From Oegoconia quadripuncta (lineage: Eukaryota; Arthropoda; Insecta; Lepidoptera; Autostichidae): a DNA stretch of 64,000 nucleotides. The stretch spans positions 17,175,505-17,239,504 of the forward strand of contig OX438757.1 of NCBI GenBank assembly GCA_949316235.1, in the 5' to 3' direction. Positions 31,749-43,189 of the stretch are shown here, piece after piece. The notes beneath the pieces were generated by a model that worked only from the letters and a program-made list of their open reading frames with translations, ran no database searches and was not told the origin of the DNA. How positions within the stretch are numbered: position 1 is the first letter of the stretch; each line of letters begins with the position of its first letter. The translations under genes were made by a program, and so were the position numbers.

Positions 31749-31888
31749 CCTGGACGAGATGGAGGCGCTGTGCGACCGCATCGCCATAATGTCGCGCGGC
31801 GAGGTGTGCGCGCTGGGCTCCCCGCGGGCGCTGCGCTCCGCCTTCGCGCTGGGACACGCCGTCGTGCTCAAGCTGGCCGGCCGCGACG
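31749..31888 (+). CDS. ABCA-type transporter, visible exon 9 (after the H-loop)
   Basis: The exon lies between TGGCATAG and GTGAGC. Its first base completes the Ser codon after the H-loop His, and it leaves in phase 1. It encodes LDEMEALCDRIAIMSRGEVC, then ALGSPRALRSAFALGHAVVL. The SH-S-LDE(M/A)EALC(D/T)RIAIM context is standard for ABCA nucleotide-binding domains, and GxxxxLGSPxxLR is its last strand. GC-rich like exon 8. It is followed at once by a low-complexity C/A tract. Confidence 0.92.
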
Positions 31889-31909
31889 GTGAGCGCTCCC
31901 CCGGCGGTG

Positions 31910-32400
31910 GGGGACCACGCACCCCTCACCCCTCACCCCTCACCACACACACAGACACACTCTCACTCACACACACACCACCTCCCCCCCCACACACACA
32001 TACACCCCCCCCCCCCCACACACACACACTACCACCACCCCACACACACACACTCACCCCCCACATACACTCGCCTCCCCCACACACACACACCACCACC
32101 CCCCACGCACACCACCACACCCCCCACACACCCCCCTCACACATACAACCCCCCCCACACACACACACCACCACCCCCCACGCACACCACCACACCCCCC
32201 ACACACCCCCCTCACACATACAACCCCCCCCCACACACACACACTACCACCACCCCACACACACTCACTCACCCCCCACATACACTTGCCTCCCCCCCAC
32301 ACACACACCACCACCCACCACACACACCACCACACCCCCCCCCACATACACTCGCCCCACACACACTCACCGCCCCACATACACAAATAAAACCATATCA
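31910..32400. repeat. C/A-rich low-complexity tract
   Basis: Repeats of CACACA and CCCCCC mixed in higher-order units. A block of about 75 bp (CACACCACCACCCCCCACGC and following) occurs twice near 32085 and 32158. His/Pro-rich open frames here come from the repeat. The opposite strand is strongly G-rich. Confidence 0.93.
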
Positions 32401-32754
32401 ACACACACTTATGTACTAAATTCTAAGTGAGCGATTACACGATCAGTTTTCCAACAAGGTTAAACAGCCAATAGGACGCAACATGTAGTATATTGATAAC
32501 CTTGCCTTATTTCGGTGTTTAACCGTAACGCAATGGTTTACTGCGACATAAACGCATATCGCTTAGTCAGCGCCGATACCAATATTATTGGCTTGTTATT
32601 AATTAAACGGCCGTGTTGGTGCAACATCACTACGGACAACGAGTCTTATTTACGGAACCCTCCGTCCTTGACCAACTACCATCATTAATACCACATGGCG
32701 ACCATTTAATTATCACAAACGTGTCTAACACCTTACTCGATTTATTTTATTGAT

Positions 32755-33345
32755 AATACAGAATCAACAGTATCATTAGGTATAAAAAATGTTACACAAA
32801 ATCAAAAGCCAAAGTTATGCCAATTACTGATTCTTATTTTTCATTACAATTCTTTTAAAAATAATTATATGGAAAGTCACTATTAAATAATAATCATTAT
32901 ACAACTTATAGGTAAAAGTAAATAGGAAGAGTCACATTTAGTCAATATGCAATTACTAAATTTGACTCTTGCAATATACAAATATAAAATTGGTCGACGT
33001 TAAACTATTTAGTACACGCTAATCCTAACACAAGCACTGGGATCTTCATAAAGTGATTTCAGTGCTCGTACCAAGGTGCTGTCTACCCCATAGACAATGC
33101 TGACCATATTTCATTCCTTATCACTTTGTCTTCCAAATCCACGAAAGCGCAATAGACTTTTTGTTCTTTTGCAAAAACTTGCTACGCATCGTAAAGAAAT
33201 ACCTGATTCATACATCCCATTTTCAACCGTCTCAGCCATTATCCTTTCAATTAACACTTTCGCATACAATTTGCCAACAATATCGAGAAGGCTGATTTAC
33301 ACTATTTTTTATTCTTTCTCTCAAAGTAGTGGTAGAGCCACGCTG
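32755..33345 (-). mobile_element. LINE tail repeat and degenerate reverse transcriptase fragment
   Basis: 32755-32895 is a T-rich tail-like repeat with a close relative at 37617-37765. 33060-33330 read on the minus strand shows broken reverse transcriptase pieces (KVLIERIMAETVENGM, then FAKEQKVYCAFVDLE) with frameshifts. It is an old inverted LINE copy, similar to RTE-like elements. Confidence 0.55.
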
Positions 33346-33359
33346 TAAGCTATTAGCTT

Positions 33360-33735
33360 GCAGCACGAATGGGCCGGCTCGACCGGGGAAGCACCACCCT
33401 CTCGCAGAAGACCGACGTCTGAGTAGTGGCATTTTGCCACTGCGCTTCGTCCGGTGAGCGAGGGCGCCGGAGGCCCACCTTCCAGTCTCTCTCCAGAATG
33501 GTAGCGGTATTTAAAGAGTTAGTCTTAGTACCCCAGGAGGGTACCAGCACTGCTGGAGAATCCCTCATCGCTCAGGCTGCCCTACTTATTCTGGGGTGGA
33601 CACCATCCTCAAAGGCCGGCAACGCATCTGTGACCCTTTTGGTGTTGCGGGTGCCCATGGGCGGCGGTGATTGCTTTCCATCAGGTGACCCGCATGCTCG
33701 TTTGCCGCACTCTCATATAAAAAAAAAAAAAAAGT
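33360..33735 (-). repeat. Dispersed repeat E, longest copy
   Basis: About 375 bp running from GCACGAATGGGCCGGCTCGA through CCGGCAACGCATCTGTGACC to CATGCTCGTTTGCCGC and an A-run at 33718-33733. The poly(A) at the right shows that the element reads left to right here; I give '-' relative to copies 1 and 2. It has a SINE-like size and its A-run ends 35 bp before a transporter exon. Confidence 0.7.
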
Positions 33736-33768
33736 CACCCCACTCATACTTTCTGTTTCTTATTTCAG

Positions 33769-33851
33769 AAACCGATGGTGCATCGCCTGTGAACGATTTG
33801 AAATCACGAATGAATACCAAATTCGACTGCACACTAAAAGATGAACATGCG
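33769..33851 (+). CDS. ABCA-type transporter, visible exon 10
   Basis: The exon lies between TTATTTCAG and GTAAAT, enters in phase 2 and leaves in phase 0. It encodes TDGASPVNDLKSRMNTKFDC, then TLKDEHA. This is the variable stretch between the nucleotide-binding domain and the C-terminal ABCA segment. It is short and not conserved enough to assign alone; phase and position place it. Confidence 0.72.
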
Positions 33852-33962
33852 GTAAATATGGTTCACTGACGTGTAACACAAACTCCTTGCTATAACGTGA
33901 ACATTTGAAGAGAACCTCCGACAGCCTGATGTCATCCAAATAAAACTTGTACGAATCGGCTT

Positions 33963-34276
33963 AACCGCCTCCGTAGCTCAATGTAAACAACAGGGTTTAC
34001 GAATCGGAAGTCGCGGGTTCGATCCCCAGCGGGGTAAATTAGTACCCGGTTTGGTTGGTGGTAGGGCATTTTATATGCCCACCTGGCTAGCTACCACCAT
34101 CTTATCTAAATCTGCCGCCAAGCAGCAATGTTAATAGTATTGTTGTGTTCCGGTTGTCAGAGATAAGATAGCCAGTTTCCCAAATATTTGGGTTTTTGGG
34201 CTTCCACCTTCGGCGTCGTCTTCACTTAACATCAGGTGTGATTGAAGTCAATTGCTAATATGTTGTGCATTAAAAA
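33963..34276 (+). mobile_element. SINE-C, near full length
   Basis: It runs from the tRNA-like head (CGCCTCCGTAGCTCAATGTA, then GGTTCGATCCCCAGC) through TGCCGCCAAGCAGCAATG to TTGTGCATTAAAAAAAA. It is one of the best reference copies of the family here. Confidence 0.88.
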
Positions 34277-34547
34277 AAATACAATTTTTCGTAAGAAAAA
34301 ATCGGACCCACGCATTACTTACATACATCCGCACAAAGGTTTGATCTTTCGAGGGTTTTCTAAAGTTTCATATTTTTTATATTCAAGGATAAACTCCGGG
34401 ATTAGGTCTTAGCCACGTTTGATGGAAATTTTTCCATCAGATAGTCGAATCCGATAGTCTGATCCGACTATTGGAAGGCGTAGGAGCCATATTTTTTTTT
34501 AATTTCAATACACGTCCGATCCGATGGTATTTTTGAATTTGCTTCAT

Positions 34548-34865
34548 CATCATCATCAGTCCGTAAACATCCCACTGCGGGGATATAGACCTTCCCTCAT
34601 ATCGAGGGAGTATGGGGCCATAGTCCGCCACGCTGACCCAATGCGGGTTGGGTACTTCACATGCCTTTAGAATTTTTATTTCTCAGGCATGCAGGTTTCC
34701 TCACGATGTTTTCCTTCACCGTTCAAGAGCAGTCGTATAAATGCACATAAGTAATTAAATTAAATTTAAAAACTCATTAGTACATTGGCCTGCCTGGGGA
34801 TTGAACCTGGACCTCCCAGATTGGGAGACTCTGTCTCCTCCACTGAGCCACCGACGCTCCTTTAT
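34548..34865 (-). mobile_element. SINE-D, inverted copy
   Basis: The complement of the SINE-D body (CCGTAAACATCCCACTGCGG, then TATGGGGCCATAGTCCGCCA) ends with the inverted tRNA-like head (GGATTGAACCTGGACC, then GAGCCACCGACGCTC). It lies 69 bp before the last transporter exon. Confidence 0.85.
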
Positions 34866-34934
34866 AAGTCTCTATTTGCTTAATGTATATCATAAAAATA
34901 CACAAATTTATTAATTTTCACGTTATTCCACCAG

Positions 34935-35117
34935 ACAATGCTCCGATATCACATCAACCAGACCATGAACTACAGCGAGCTATTCACCCAACTCGAAGAA
35001 CTGAAGACCACCTTCTCGAGCTTCATCGAAGACTACTCCGTAACAGAGACCACGCTTGAGGAGGTGTTCCTCTCTATTGCACACGAAGCTGCAGATGACA
35101 AGAAAGAGACCGTGTAA
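34935..35117 (+). CDS. ABCA-type transporter, last coding exon
   Basis: The exon starts after TTCCACCAG in phase 0 and ends with TAA at 35115-35117. It encodes TMLRYHINQTMNYSELFTQL, EELKTTFSSFIEDYSVTETT and LEEVFLSIAHEAADDKKETV. The sequence YSVTETTLEEVFL is the hallmark end of ABCA proteins. With the ten exons above, the window encodes 533 residues, all in frame. A GTATGT two bases after the stop (35120) could be a donor for a 3' UTR intron. Confidence 0.93.
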   Translation, partial: TMLRYHINQTMNYSELFTQLEELKTTFSSFIEDYSVTETTLEEVFLSIAHEAADDKKETV

Positions 35118-35220
35118 AGGTATGTACGTATAGTACATGTAGGAGAGTAAGATTCATTGATATAATTGTACTGATTATATTATCGTTTTATTATCTTTGG
35201 TATATATATTTATTATATTT

Positions 35221-35727
35221 GGTTGATGGTAGGGCATTTTAAATGTCCGCCTGGCTAGCTACCACCATCTTATCTAAATCTACCGCCAAGCAGCAATGTT
35301 AATAGCATTGTTGTGTTCCGGTTGTCAGAGATAAGATTGCCAGTCTCCCAAATGTGTTCGGGTTTCCGGGGCGATGAGGGAAGGGAGGGAAGATGAGGTC
35401 GAAAGTGGAAGCGTACTGACCCGGAAACCCCAACACATTTGGGGGACTGGCTATCTTATCTCTGACAACCGGAACACAACAATGCTATTAACATTGCTGT
35501 TTGGCGACAGATTTAGAAAAGATGGAGGTAGCTATCCAGGCGGACATTTAAAATTTAAAAGTCAATAAGTCCCCATTAATCCTAACACAACCACTGGAAT
35601 GTTCATTAAGTTAAAATGTCCTACCACCAACCAAACCGAGTACTTATGTACCCCGCTGGGGATCAAACCTGCGACCTCCGAATCGTAAACCCAATGTTGT
35701 TTACATTGGGCCACGGAGGCGGTTAAG
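35221..35727. mobile_element. Two SINE-C copies facing each other
   Basis: A plus-strand partial copy (35221-35370) meets a minus-strand copy (about 35390-35727). The 3' bodies are joined, forming a near-palindrome of about 150 bp per arm. The minus-strand copy keeps its tRNA-like head (ACCTCCGAATCGTAAACCCA, then CACGGAGGCGG). Confidence 0.85.
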
Positions 35728-35789
35728 TATGAAATTAAATGTATTTATTTGCACTAGATATGGAGTATCTCATATTTGGGCGTATTACA

Positions 35790-35990
35790 CGACATGCAAA
35801 TAGCGCTAAAGAACAGTCGACAAACAAAATGAGGGGGTGGCGTTGAAAGTTAGTATAAGGAATAGTGTTAAGGAGTTATGCGATGTGAAAGAAGACGTAG
35901 TGACAAGGTTTGAAAAAGGTGTGCTTAGATGGTTTGGACATGTAGACAGGAGGATATCAAGTTAGTAGGTATCAATACGTCCAAAATTGC
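35790..35990 (+). mobile_element. LINE C-terminal tail remnant
   Basis: In one frame it reads VALKVSIRNSVKELCDVKED, then VVTRFEKGVLRWFGHVDRR. This is the conserved tail of endonuclease/reverse-transcriptase proteins of RTE-like LINEs in Lepidoptera. It is truncated on both sides. Confidence 0.65.
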
Positions 35991-36345
35991 CAAGAAAAAG
36001 TTTGGATATACATGTCGTTGCTCTATGGCAGGGTTTGAAAAAATTAATTTTTTTTTTTTTGCCATGTGGTTTCGGCAATTAATAAATATAGAACCAACCC
36101 GTCTCTGTCGTAAAAGGCTACTATGGGACTTTCCACCAAAAACATCTAAAGACTTGCACGTTTTAACGGTGATTGCCTCACCCCCTGTAACCTGTGCATT
36201 TCAGTATATTTTGTAATGTTATTACAAGCATTTTAATGTTTGGGATATCTCTGACCACCCCGTTTGGGATAAAGATCGTCACATTGTGTAGGTATGTATA
36301 AGTATTACGTAAACATTGTTATGACAAACGATTTCTTCCTTTCAG

Positions 36346-36500
36346 GTCCAGGCGGGTCAATGAGAGTCAGTTTGACCGTCCTCTCCAGTTCTGTAGAGCT
36401 GGAGAGTCCTTTGCTCGTGGTGGACAGCCTTCTCCAGTTCTGCAGAGCTGATTTGCACGCGGTGGTCTACGAGGAAGTAGACTACGACTAATACTACCCG
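36346..36500 (+). other. Possible 3' UTR exon of the transporter
   Basis: TTCCTTTCAG (ending 36345) is a good acceptor. Paired with the donor at 35120 it would splice out repeat-filled sequence and continue the 3' UTR. A 48-codon open run here (36348-36491) contains an internal imperfect repeat (CTGTAGAGCTGGAGAG and CTGCAGAGCTG) and matches nothing I know. This is weak inference. Confidence 0.25.
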
Positions 36501-38280
36501 TAACTTACACCTATACTACATATTGATGTAAGTGCGGTATGTCTTTTCATCTTCACTGGCGGACGTAATTGAACACACTTCAAGGAACCTATTGTCTATT
36601 TTCAATGGTAATAGACTTCAGTGCGGTTTCCTTCGTCGTTGGTCGAATTTGACATTTGAAGCCTTCTGTTGGTTTTTACAGTTGGCAATGTAGTTCATTA
36701 CCATCGAAAGTAGACCATAGACAGGTCGGTTTTGAAAGAGACTATATAAAAGAATGAGGTAAAGGTCACTCCAAGTTATATGTTACCATAGAAACTGGTA
36801 CCAACGGCAAGTGGACGGTAACGCTACCAGTGTAAGCTGACCTCGCGACGGTATCGGAGTGTGAACGTCGCGCACGGACGGATCCAGAGGTCTTAACACG
36901 TTCAGGGACACTAAACCAGACACTGTAGATGTTTTATTGTTATTACGTCTATAAACGTTCAGTGACCGCCAACGTGTTAAGAGGGTTTATTCCGCACGGT
37001 ATTCCATACAAATTTTCAAGTCCAAATTTTTAGAAATGAATAAACAAATTAACTTTACAAGCCTAAAGCACGTACATAAATGTAAAAAATTAGTAGCGAA
37101 CATTTTCGAAAAAGTGTATTGAAACTAGATTAGAGCTATATTCAGTTTTGCATAGTAACTGCCCAACTTAGGGTTTTTAGCTCCAAATTTAGGGGGGTAT
37201 AATGCTTTTTAATTTAGGGGGGTTTACTTGGGCTATTTCCAGGGGCATAAAATAATATCCATGCAATCAATATGTTTTTGGACATATTGATAAAAGCTAA
37301 GCTAAGAGAACATAATTCATAAAAGCTAAGTAAAATTTTATTATAGGGCTTTATGAAGAAAGAATTTATTTGGACTTGTGTTATAAAGCTATTACAAAAA
37401 TTTGCACGTATAATACTTCTAATTAAACGAAAGTTTACTTGACTATACGTTTGAATAGGTATGGAATTTATTTTAGTACTTAAAATTATTGGATTTAGAT
37501 CTTTTAGGGCACGTATTAATAAACCGTTCTCAAGATTGAGATAACCTTGAGTTGATGCTTGAGAATATTAGCACATTAAAACAGTATCCAAAAAAATTGT
37601 ATTGAGAGTGATTTTTATTTTTATTTTATTTTATTGATAATACAGAATCAACAGCATCATTATAAAAAATATTACACAAAATTTATAATCCAAAGTCATT
37701 TACAGATTCTCATTTTTCACTACAATTCTTTTAAAAAATAAGTCGGTGGAAAGTCACTATTACGTGATAAGTGATACGCGATCTCAATCTCAATTTATTA
37801 ATACCCCGTGGACTCGATCCGCTCCTGACGTCATCGTCGCGAGGCCTGCAGTAGACGTCTTTAAATCAATTGCTTTGGGAATTGTAATCCTAGCTTATAC
37901 TGGAAGTGTTACGGTGGTCGTTCGGCCGCGAGTGCGTTGATAATTTAAATATGCTATATTTAAATGTTCACCAAAGAAATTGTTTTTGGACGCCGTTATT
38001 GAGGCTTGGCTTCTGTCGCAGTGTCTGCGATAACCGCTACGTATCTCCCGGACGTTTATCTCAATTATATAAAGGGAAGCTTAACTGTGAAGTGCCTAAA
38101 TACGCTTTTTATAGGAGATTAAATCTCATTAGATTCATGTACCTATATTGTAATTAATGTGTGTATTACTAGTGTCTAGGTAAGGTGAAGATAGTAATTA
38201 GAATAGTAACGAAACATACCTATGATTATGTATATGATCGTTCTGATATATCTAAAGATGTATAATGCCTCTAATAACAG
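36501..38280. other. Intergenic, mostly unrecognised
   Basis: Contains a TIR-element fragment (37508-37600, CACGTATTAATAAACCGTTC) and a LINE-tail repeat (37617-37765) related to 32755-32895. Two short overlapping open frames (37746-38157) have no recognisable domain and no start or splice context; I make no gene call. Confidence 0.4.
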
Positions 38281-38285
38281 GTATA

Positions 38286-38382
38286 CAGGGTAAAATTTAA
38301 TTTGTGTAATTCCTGTTTACTGGCGTCCTGATTACGAACAACTTTCCCCGAGGAACCATTACACGAATTCAAATTCACCCTG
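38286..38382. mobile_element. Very small MITE with CAGGGT termini
   Basis: Inverted ends (CAGGGTAAAATTTAATTTGT and, on the other strand, CAGGGTGAATTTGAATTCGT) flanked by TA. At 97 bp it is among the smallest TIR elements here. Confidence 0.7.
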
Positions 38383-38450
38383 TATATACCACAGGTTCTT
38401 ATATATCGTGAGTAGAACATGCTTACTATATAAAGGTCCGATCTGCCCCC

Positions 38451-38543
38451 GTAGCATGACATCGTTTGTCGCACGCGGTCCAAGCGAATGAGCAGGACAA
38501 ATATTATCTTCGACATAAACGGTGATCGCGCTTGTCATGCTAC
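38451..38543. mobile_element. MITE with GTAGCATGACA termini, copy 2
   Basis: Both ends match 5133-5259. It is 93 bp and internally shortened. Confidence 0.75.
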
Positions 38544-38635
38544 AGTGCAGCTGTACTGACTGTATGGGAAAATTGAAATATTTTTTCGAAAAAAGATATT
38601 TTACCCATGGAAATGTCTTCTGTTCACGATAAACG

Positions 38636-38868
38636 ATTTAATCACCTCCGTGACTCGGTGGAGACAACACAAGGTTTGCAAAACGGAGGTCGCGATTTTG
38701 ATTACCAGCGTATGTTTAATACTCTGTCTTGTAAGTCCGCCTGGCTAACTACCACCGCCTCAAGTCTGCCGCGATTGTGCCCCGGCTGCTTTGTATAAGC
38801 TTCACTTAACATCAGATACAATCGAGGCTGAACGCTGATGCGTTGCAAATAAAAAAAAAACGCTAAAC
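38636..38868 (+). mobile_element. SINE-C, diverged
   Basis: ACCTCCGTGACTCGGTGGAG, AACGGAGGTCGCG, GTCCGCCTGGCTAACTACCA and CACTTAACATCAGATACAAT, then an A-run. Confidence 0.75.
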
Positions 38869-39089
38869 TGTATCCAGCTTTTTTATGTCTATGGAGTAGC
38901 TGATTTTTTTCCTGTTTTCAAAGTTGACTCCATAGATATTATCTTCAGATATTTCAAACTTAGCCGAGTTTATATATTATAAAACGAAGCAGAACCAAAA
39001 ATAGCTATTACAGATATCATAAATGTACAGTCGGCGTTGAAAGTGTCGATCACTATAAAGTTGATTGTCAGTTGGAGTTTTTTATTTAG

Positions 39090-39235
39090 ATAGATAGATA
39101 AAGTCTTTATTTGTTTCCACAGTCACACACATACATTCAGCTTATACATATTGATACACAGATAAGGTAACACATCAACAACAATAACATAATATTGTAA
39201 CACTAGCGCATGTGTGTGCTACAACTAACTTATTT
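39090..39235 (-). repeat. LINE-type 3' tail, inverted
   Basis: TAGA repeats, AAGTCTTTATTTGTTTCCAC and TGTGTGTGCTACAAC mirror the segment at 20440-20577. 39236-40140 has AT-rich sequence with no feature. Confidence 0.55.
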
Positions 39236-40140
39236 CAAATTGGGTCGTTTATTTGGACCTGAACCGTATAGACTTTTGTTCGTAATTTTTTTTTTCTTCT
39301 ATTAGATTGTTTTGTTGCTGGTTCTATCAAAACATCGCTGGTTAAAGGGATCTCGTTAATCTAAAGTAAAATTTAAATTTGAAGTCACCATGAAGTCTTT
39401 GCATGAAGTTGTGTTTTATACTAGAAATATTCCTTAGAGATATATTGATAAGTGCGTCTATGTTCACACACACTACAATCTTACTATGAAATATTAATTT
39501 ATTGGATTCGAATTTTCTTTATTACAAAACTAATTAATATATTGCATAAATAATTTCTGTCGCTAATGTTTCACATACTAGAAGTGTTGTACGTTAATTG
39601 TTATTATTGATGTACCCATATTTTATTTTGTATTATTTTTAATGAATTCGTAATTTTGTTTTTACAAAGTCAATTTAAAATATTGTAAATATATTATTTT
39701 TTTTCTTAATATTATAACACTACGAATGAATCAAGTGTACATATTTATTCGTAGATTATACACATTTTTATGTTTATTCATATAACTTTTAGTGATTTTA
39801 ATCAAAATATTATTGTGTAATGAGGAACGGTTACTAAGCAATTTTTTACTTTTTAGTTAGTACCTCAGATCAAACAACAGAAAAAGAAAGATAAAGTGGC
39901 CCGTATCGCTTTTATACTTTCGCTATACAATACGCATAAAGTGTATGAATCCAGAAGGCAGCAAGGAGACAACTTAAAGCGATTCGACATAGTCTCAGTC
40001 TCTTGCAGCTGATAGGCTGTCGCTTGACAGCTGTCAACTTGACCGCTAATCGGCTTTGAGAGATGTTGGCAATGTCACGGAGTGAGTGACTCTATGTCAC
40101 TCGAGTCGCGCTAAGTTGTAGTAGCCCTACGGATTGTTTT

Positions 40141-40480
40141 AGGCCCGTATTAATAAGCCAATCTCAATACAAGTCTCGAGGCTGTATCACCCGAGATGCG
40201 TCTTAAGAAGTTGACGCTATCTCAAGCTCCGTTCTAATTTATAAAACAATCTTGAGGTCTACTCAGCTGAGCACAAGTATTCGCTTCAGCGGCGAATGAA
40301 TGATAGTCTTGAGTTTCGTTTATTAATACGTGAAAATCGGCGCACGTCTCAAGTGAGTGCCGCTTGAGTATGCACGTGCTTTTCAGGTCTCAAGTTAGGT
40401 TTATTAATCAACACGTTTACTTGAGACCGGTCACAAGACTGTTCTCAATCTTGAGAATGGTTTATTGATATGGGCCTAAG
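40141..40480. mobile_element. TIR element of the CCCGTATTAATAA family
   Basis: Ends AGGCCCGTATTAATAAGCCA and, inverted, TTAGGCCCATATCAATAAAC with TCTCAAGATTGAG next to it. The interior repeats CTTGAG/CTCAAG many times. Partial relatives: 23520, 37508 and 53521. Non-coding. Confidence 0.65.
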
Positions 40481-41654
40481 AGCTCGTTAATGGTAAACTA
40501 TGGTAACTAGTTTTCATATAAATTATAATCATCAAAAAAGTGAATACTTTTTAACGAAAACACAAAAAGCTCGTATTTCTATGTTCACTGTCGTAATCAT
40601 TATTATCACCCGACAGCCTCAAAAAGGCGGTAATGTTTTTCGAGTGTACGTATAACCTGTACCCTAAATCGTCTCGACCGATTCTGATGTGAAAGGGATA
40701 CATATTATAGTAAAAACAAACAACATGACGCCTGCAAAATACAAAATATGCTGCCGGGTTTTTTAAATACTTAAATGAGCTCCCTTCCGGCGTCAGTCTT
40801 TCCTGAATCCTACAACCTTGGGATCTTCAAGAGCAGGGTGAATAGGCATCTACTCTCGTCACTTCCCATCACGTGAGGTTGTGGTCAAACGCGTATCCAG
40901 TGAGTCAAAAAAAAAAAACAAAAATATTATTCGAAGTCGGCGGCCATGTTCAAAGGAAATCAATCTACATTGAAATGACAATAAACAGTGACGCCGACTT
41001 CGAACGATATTTTTTCATATATATTTTTTTTATTAACACAAAAGAGGCTTTATTTAACACTATTTCACTGAAACAAAGCACTCGTCTAAAGCAATATTGC
41101 TGGAGTATACTAGAAATAATTATAATTACGCCAGTGAGCACAGAAAATAACTAATTAAGTGATACGAGCGTTTCAGTAAAATAATTTTTTACTTTGTAAA
41201 GTCGGTCTTTGTAACTTTCGGTCGGTACTTTGTAAAGTAAACTGAAGTCGGTTTCTTTTTGCTTTATAGTATTTTAGCGTATTTGTATAGTTCCTACAGT
41301 TTAGATGGGCGTATAAGTAATCGGGCGTTAATCTGTCACGAGTTTTAGGCGTTGTCAGCCAATGCGATTGCTTGCGCCACGGAATGTAATACCCAAAGGT
41401 TGAATGTAAGAGATCGCTTTTAGTGATAAGGTCGCCAAATTGTGCATTCTATTCTTACCACCGTATTTTCTTTTCCGTTGTGCAATAAAGTGTATTTGTA
41501 TTGTAACATTGAACCGATTTGATTGGATGACAACGCACATCTCCTCTCTGGTGGATGATAGGCCTGTGTGCGAATTCATATATTTTGTCACTAGGAAATG
41601 CTGTACTGTAGTACTAATTTACTCCATCGAAGGCGCTGTGTCAATGCAAGCTAT

Positions 41655-41728
41655 GCTTAAACGACCTCCATAGTCCTATGGTAACAAAAACAAACAGGGG
41701 TCGCGAGTTCGAGCCCCACAAAAAAGTA
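41655..41728 (+). mobile_element. SINE-C head fragment
   Basis: ACGACCTCCATAGTCCTATG, AGGGGTCGCGAGTTCGAGCC: a decayed tRNA-like head only. Confidence 0.5.
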
Positions 41729-41884
41729 AAAGGGAAGCTGTACTAATATAATTGAATACACGTGCTGTTATCGCTTTATGAGTTCTATTAATTAAGTTTC
41801 ATTTTAATTCTATAAAGAGGTAAATTTTTAAGTGTAAACTCATCCGTATTCCATTCGTATAAAATTTTGTATAAACGCGCGTCC

Positions 41885-42500
41885 AGGTTATATAACAAAA
41901 CATGTTGTAAAACATGGTTATTTCGCATTTTTATCAGTGTGAACGAAATCTGTTATAAAACATTGTTATATAGTTGTAGAAACAATGTTTTATAACAATG
42001 GCGCGCGGGGCACGTGAGGATTTGACGAGAATAGACGTGTCGACATTATGAACAGAACTGCAAAACTAATTTGTTGATATGTTATAATCAGTGGTCGGAG
42101 TAGGTAGAGCTGTTTTTGCTACTTTCGACGTGCGTTGAAATATTTCCCAAAATCCCGGGAATTCTCGGAATTAAAAAACCATTGTTTAAGTAGTGTTTAT
42201 AGGAGTAGGTCGAGCTATTTTTGTTATTTACTGCTTTGTTAGAGAAAGACAGAAAACATTTTCTAAATATTAACTACAAGAAAAATAGTATATGTAGGTA
42301 ATTAAAAAAACTCTTTACATCCTTTTTTATTCTGATGATCGACAATTTCAAAATCCCGGGATTTCAGAGGCATATCCATGTTAACATCAATGTTTGCGGT
42401 CATTCACCCCAAACAGCTCTACTTACTCCGACCACTGGTTATAATATAACACTGTTATATTAATTTATACGGTCTTCTTTAAGTTGCAATGTTATATAAC
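41885..42500. mobile_element. GTTATA-rich palindromic element hosting a hAT-type MITE
   Basis: The outer sequence is full of TGTTATAAAACA-type palindromes (41900-42000 and 42440-42500). It is split by the MITE at 42089-42437. Without the MITE the outer element is about 260 bp. Confidence 0.5.
42089..42437. mobile_element. hAT-type MITE with 8-bp target duplication
   Basis: A 349-bp element with inverted ends (CAGTGGTCGGAGTAGGTAGA and its complement, 27 bp or more). It is flanked by GTTATAAT on both sides (42081-42088 and 42438-42445), the 8-bp duplication typical of hAT transposition. Non-coding. Confidence 0.92.
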
Positions 42501-42639
42501 ATATTACTTAAATTGGACACAAATTAAGATGTCTTTAAAACACGTAAGTATATTAATGGAATACGAATGTGCAGTAACAGCTTTTGATGCACAGAGATTA
42601 CTTGAATCCTATACCAGCAGCAAACTAAGGGCCATGTTT

Positions 42640-42776
42640 CAGAATGTTACTCAAACAGATATCTCCGCTTGGGGATAGTTAAAAAGAGGCAGCTTTATGT
42701 AACTTGTATAGCGGCATCTCTAACTGCGCTCAAGCGCAGATCTACGCTTGAGCAGCATTCTGACATACGGGCCTAA
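42640..42776. mobile_element. MITE related to 43903-44050
   Basis: GTTACTCAAACAGATATCTC and GCGCTCAAGCGCAGATCTAC, ending ACGGGCCTAA, match inverted parts of the element at 43903-44050, in opposite orientation. Confidence 0.65.
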
Positions 42777-43189
42777 GGTACTTTCCCGCTACTTACATTC
42801 CTATTCTTTAACATTCCCAATTCCTCAAGGAACTTGATACTTTATTTTCTCTTTTTATGCGTAATGTTTAAGAATTTTCGGACTTATAATAAATAGTAGC
42901 AGATCTATTAATATAGGCCATTAGGCGACGTTTAGGCCGGCTATGCTGCTTGAGGTACATGATCTTTTTAAATCTACTGGAAATAAAAAAAGTTTATTGC
43001 ATTTATCTGTCAGTCGGTATGTCCAAGCTACTACTTTCAATAGTTGTTTATGCATGTAATCATGATTACAAAACAATTTTTTCATTTCCCCTATATATAG
43101 ATACTCTCCTCGATCAAATCCGGGACGTTTGTCAAGAGTATCCTAAACCAACTAGCATGTATTTTTATAAGAGATGAAGTAAAAAGATG

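Noticed and set aside
31729..32430. A 233-codon His/Pro/Thr-rich frame
   Set aside because: Only its first third is real coding sequence (transporter exon ending at 31888, with a donor at 31889); the rest runs into low-complexity intron.
36294..36491. A separate small protein gene after the transporter
   Set aside because: No known domain, and the frame begins in intron-like sequence before a good acceptor; a 3' UTR exon is at most possible.
37746..38157. Two overlapping open frames after a LINE tail
   Set aside because: No domain recognised, no splice or start context; may be an old transposon piece.
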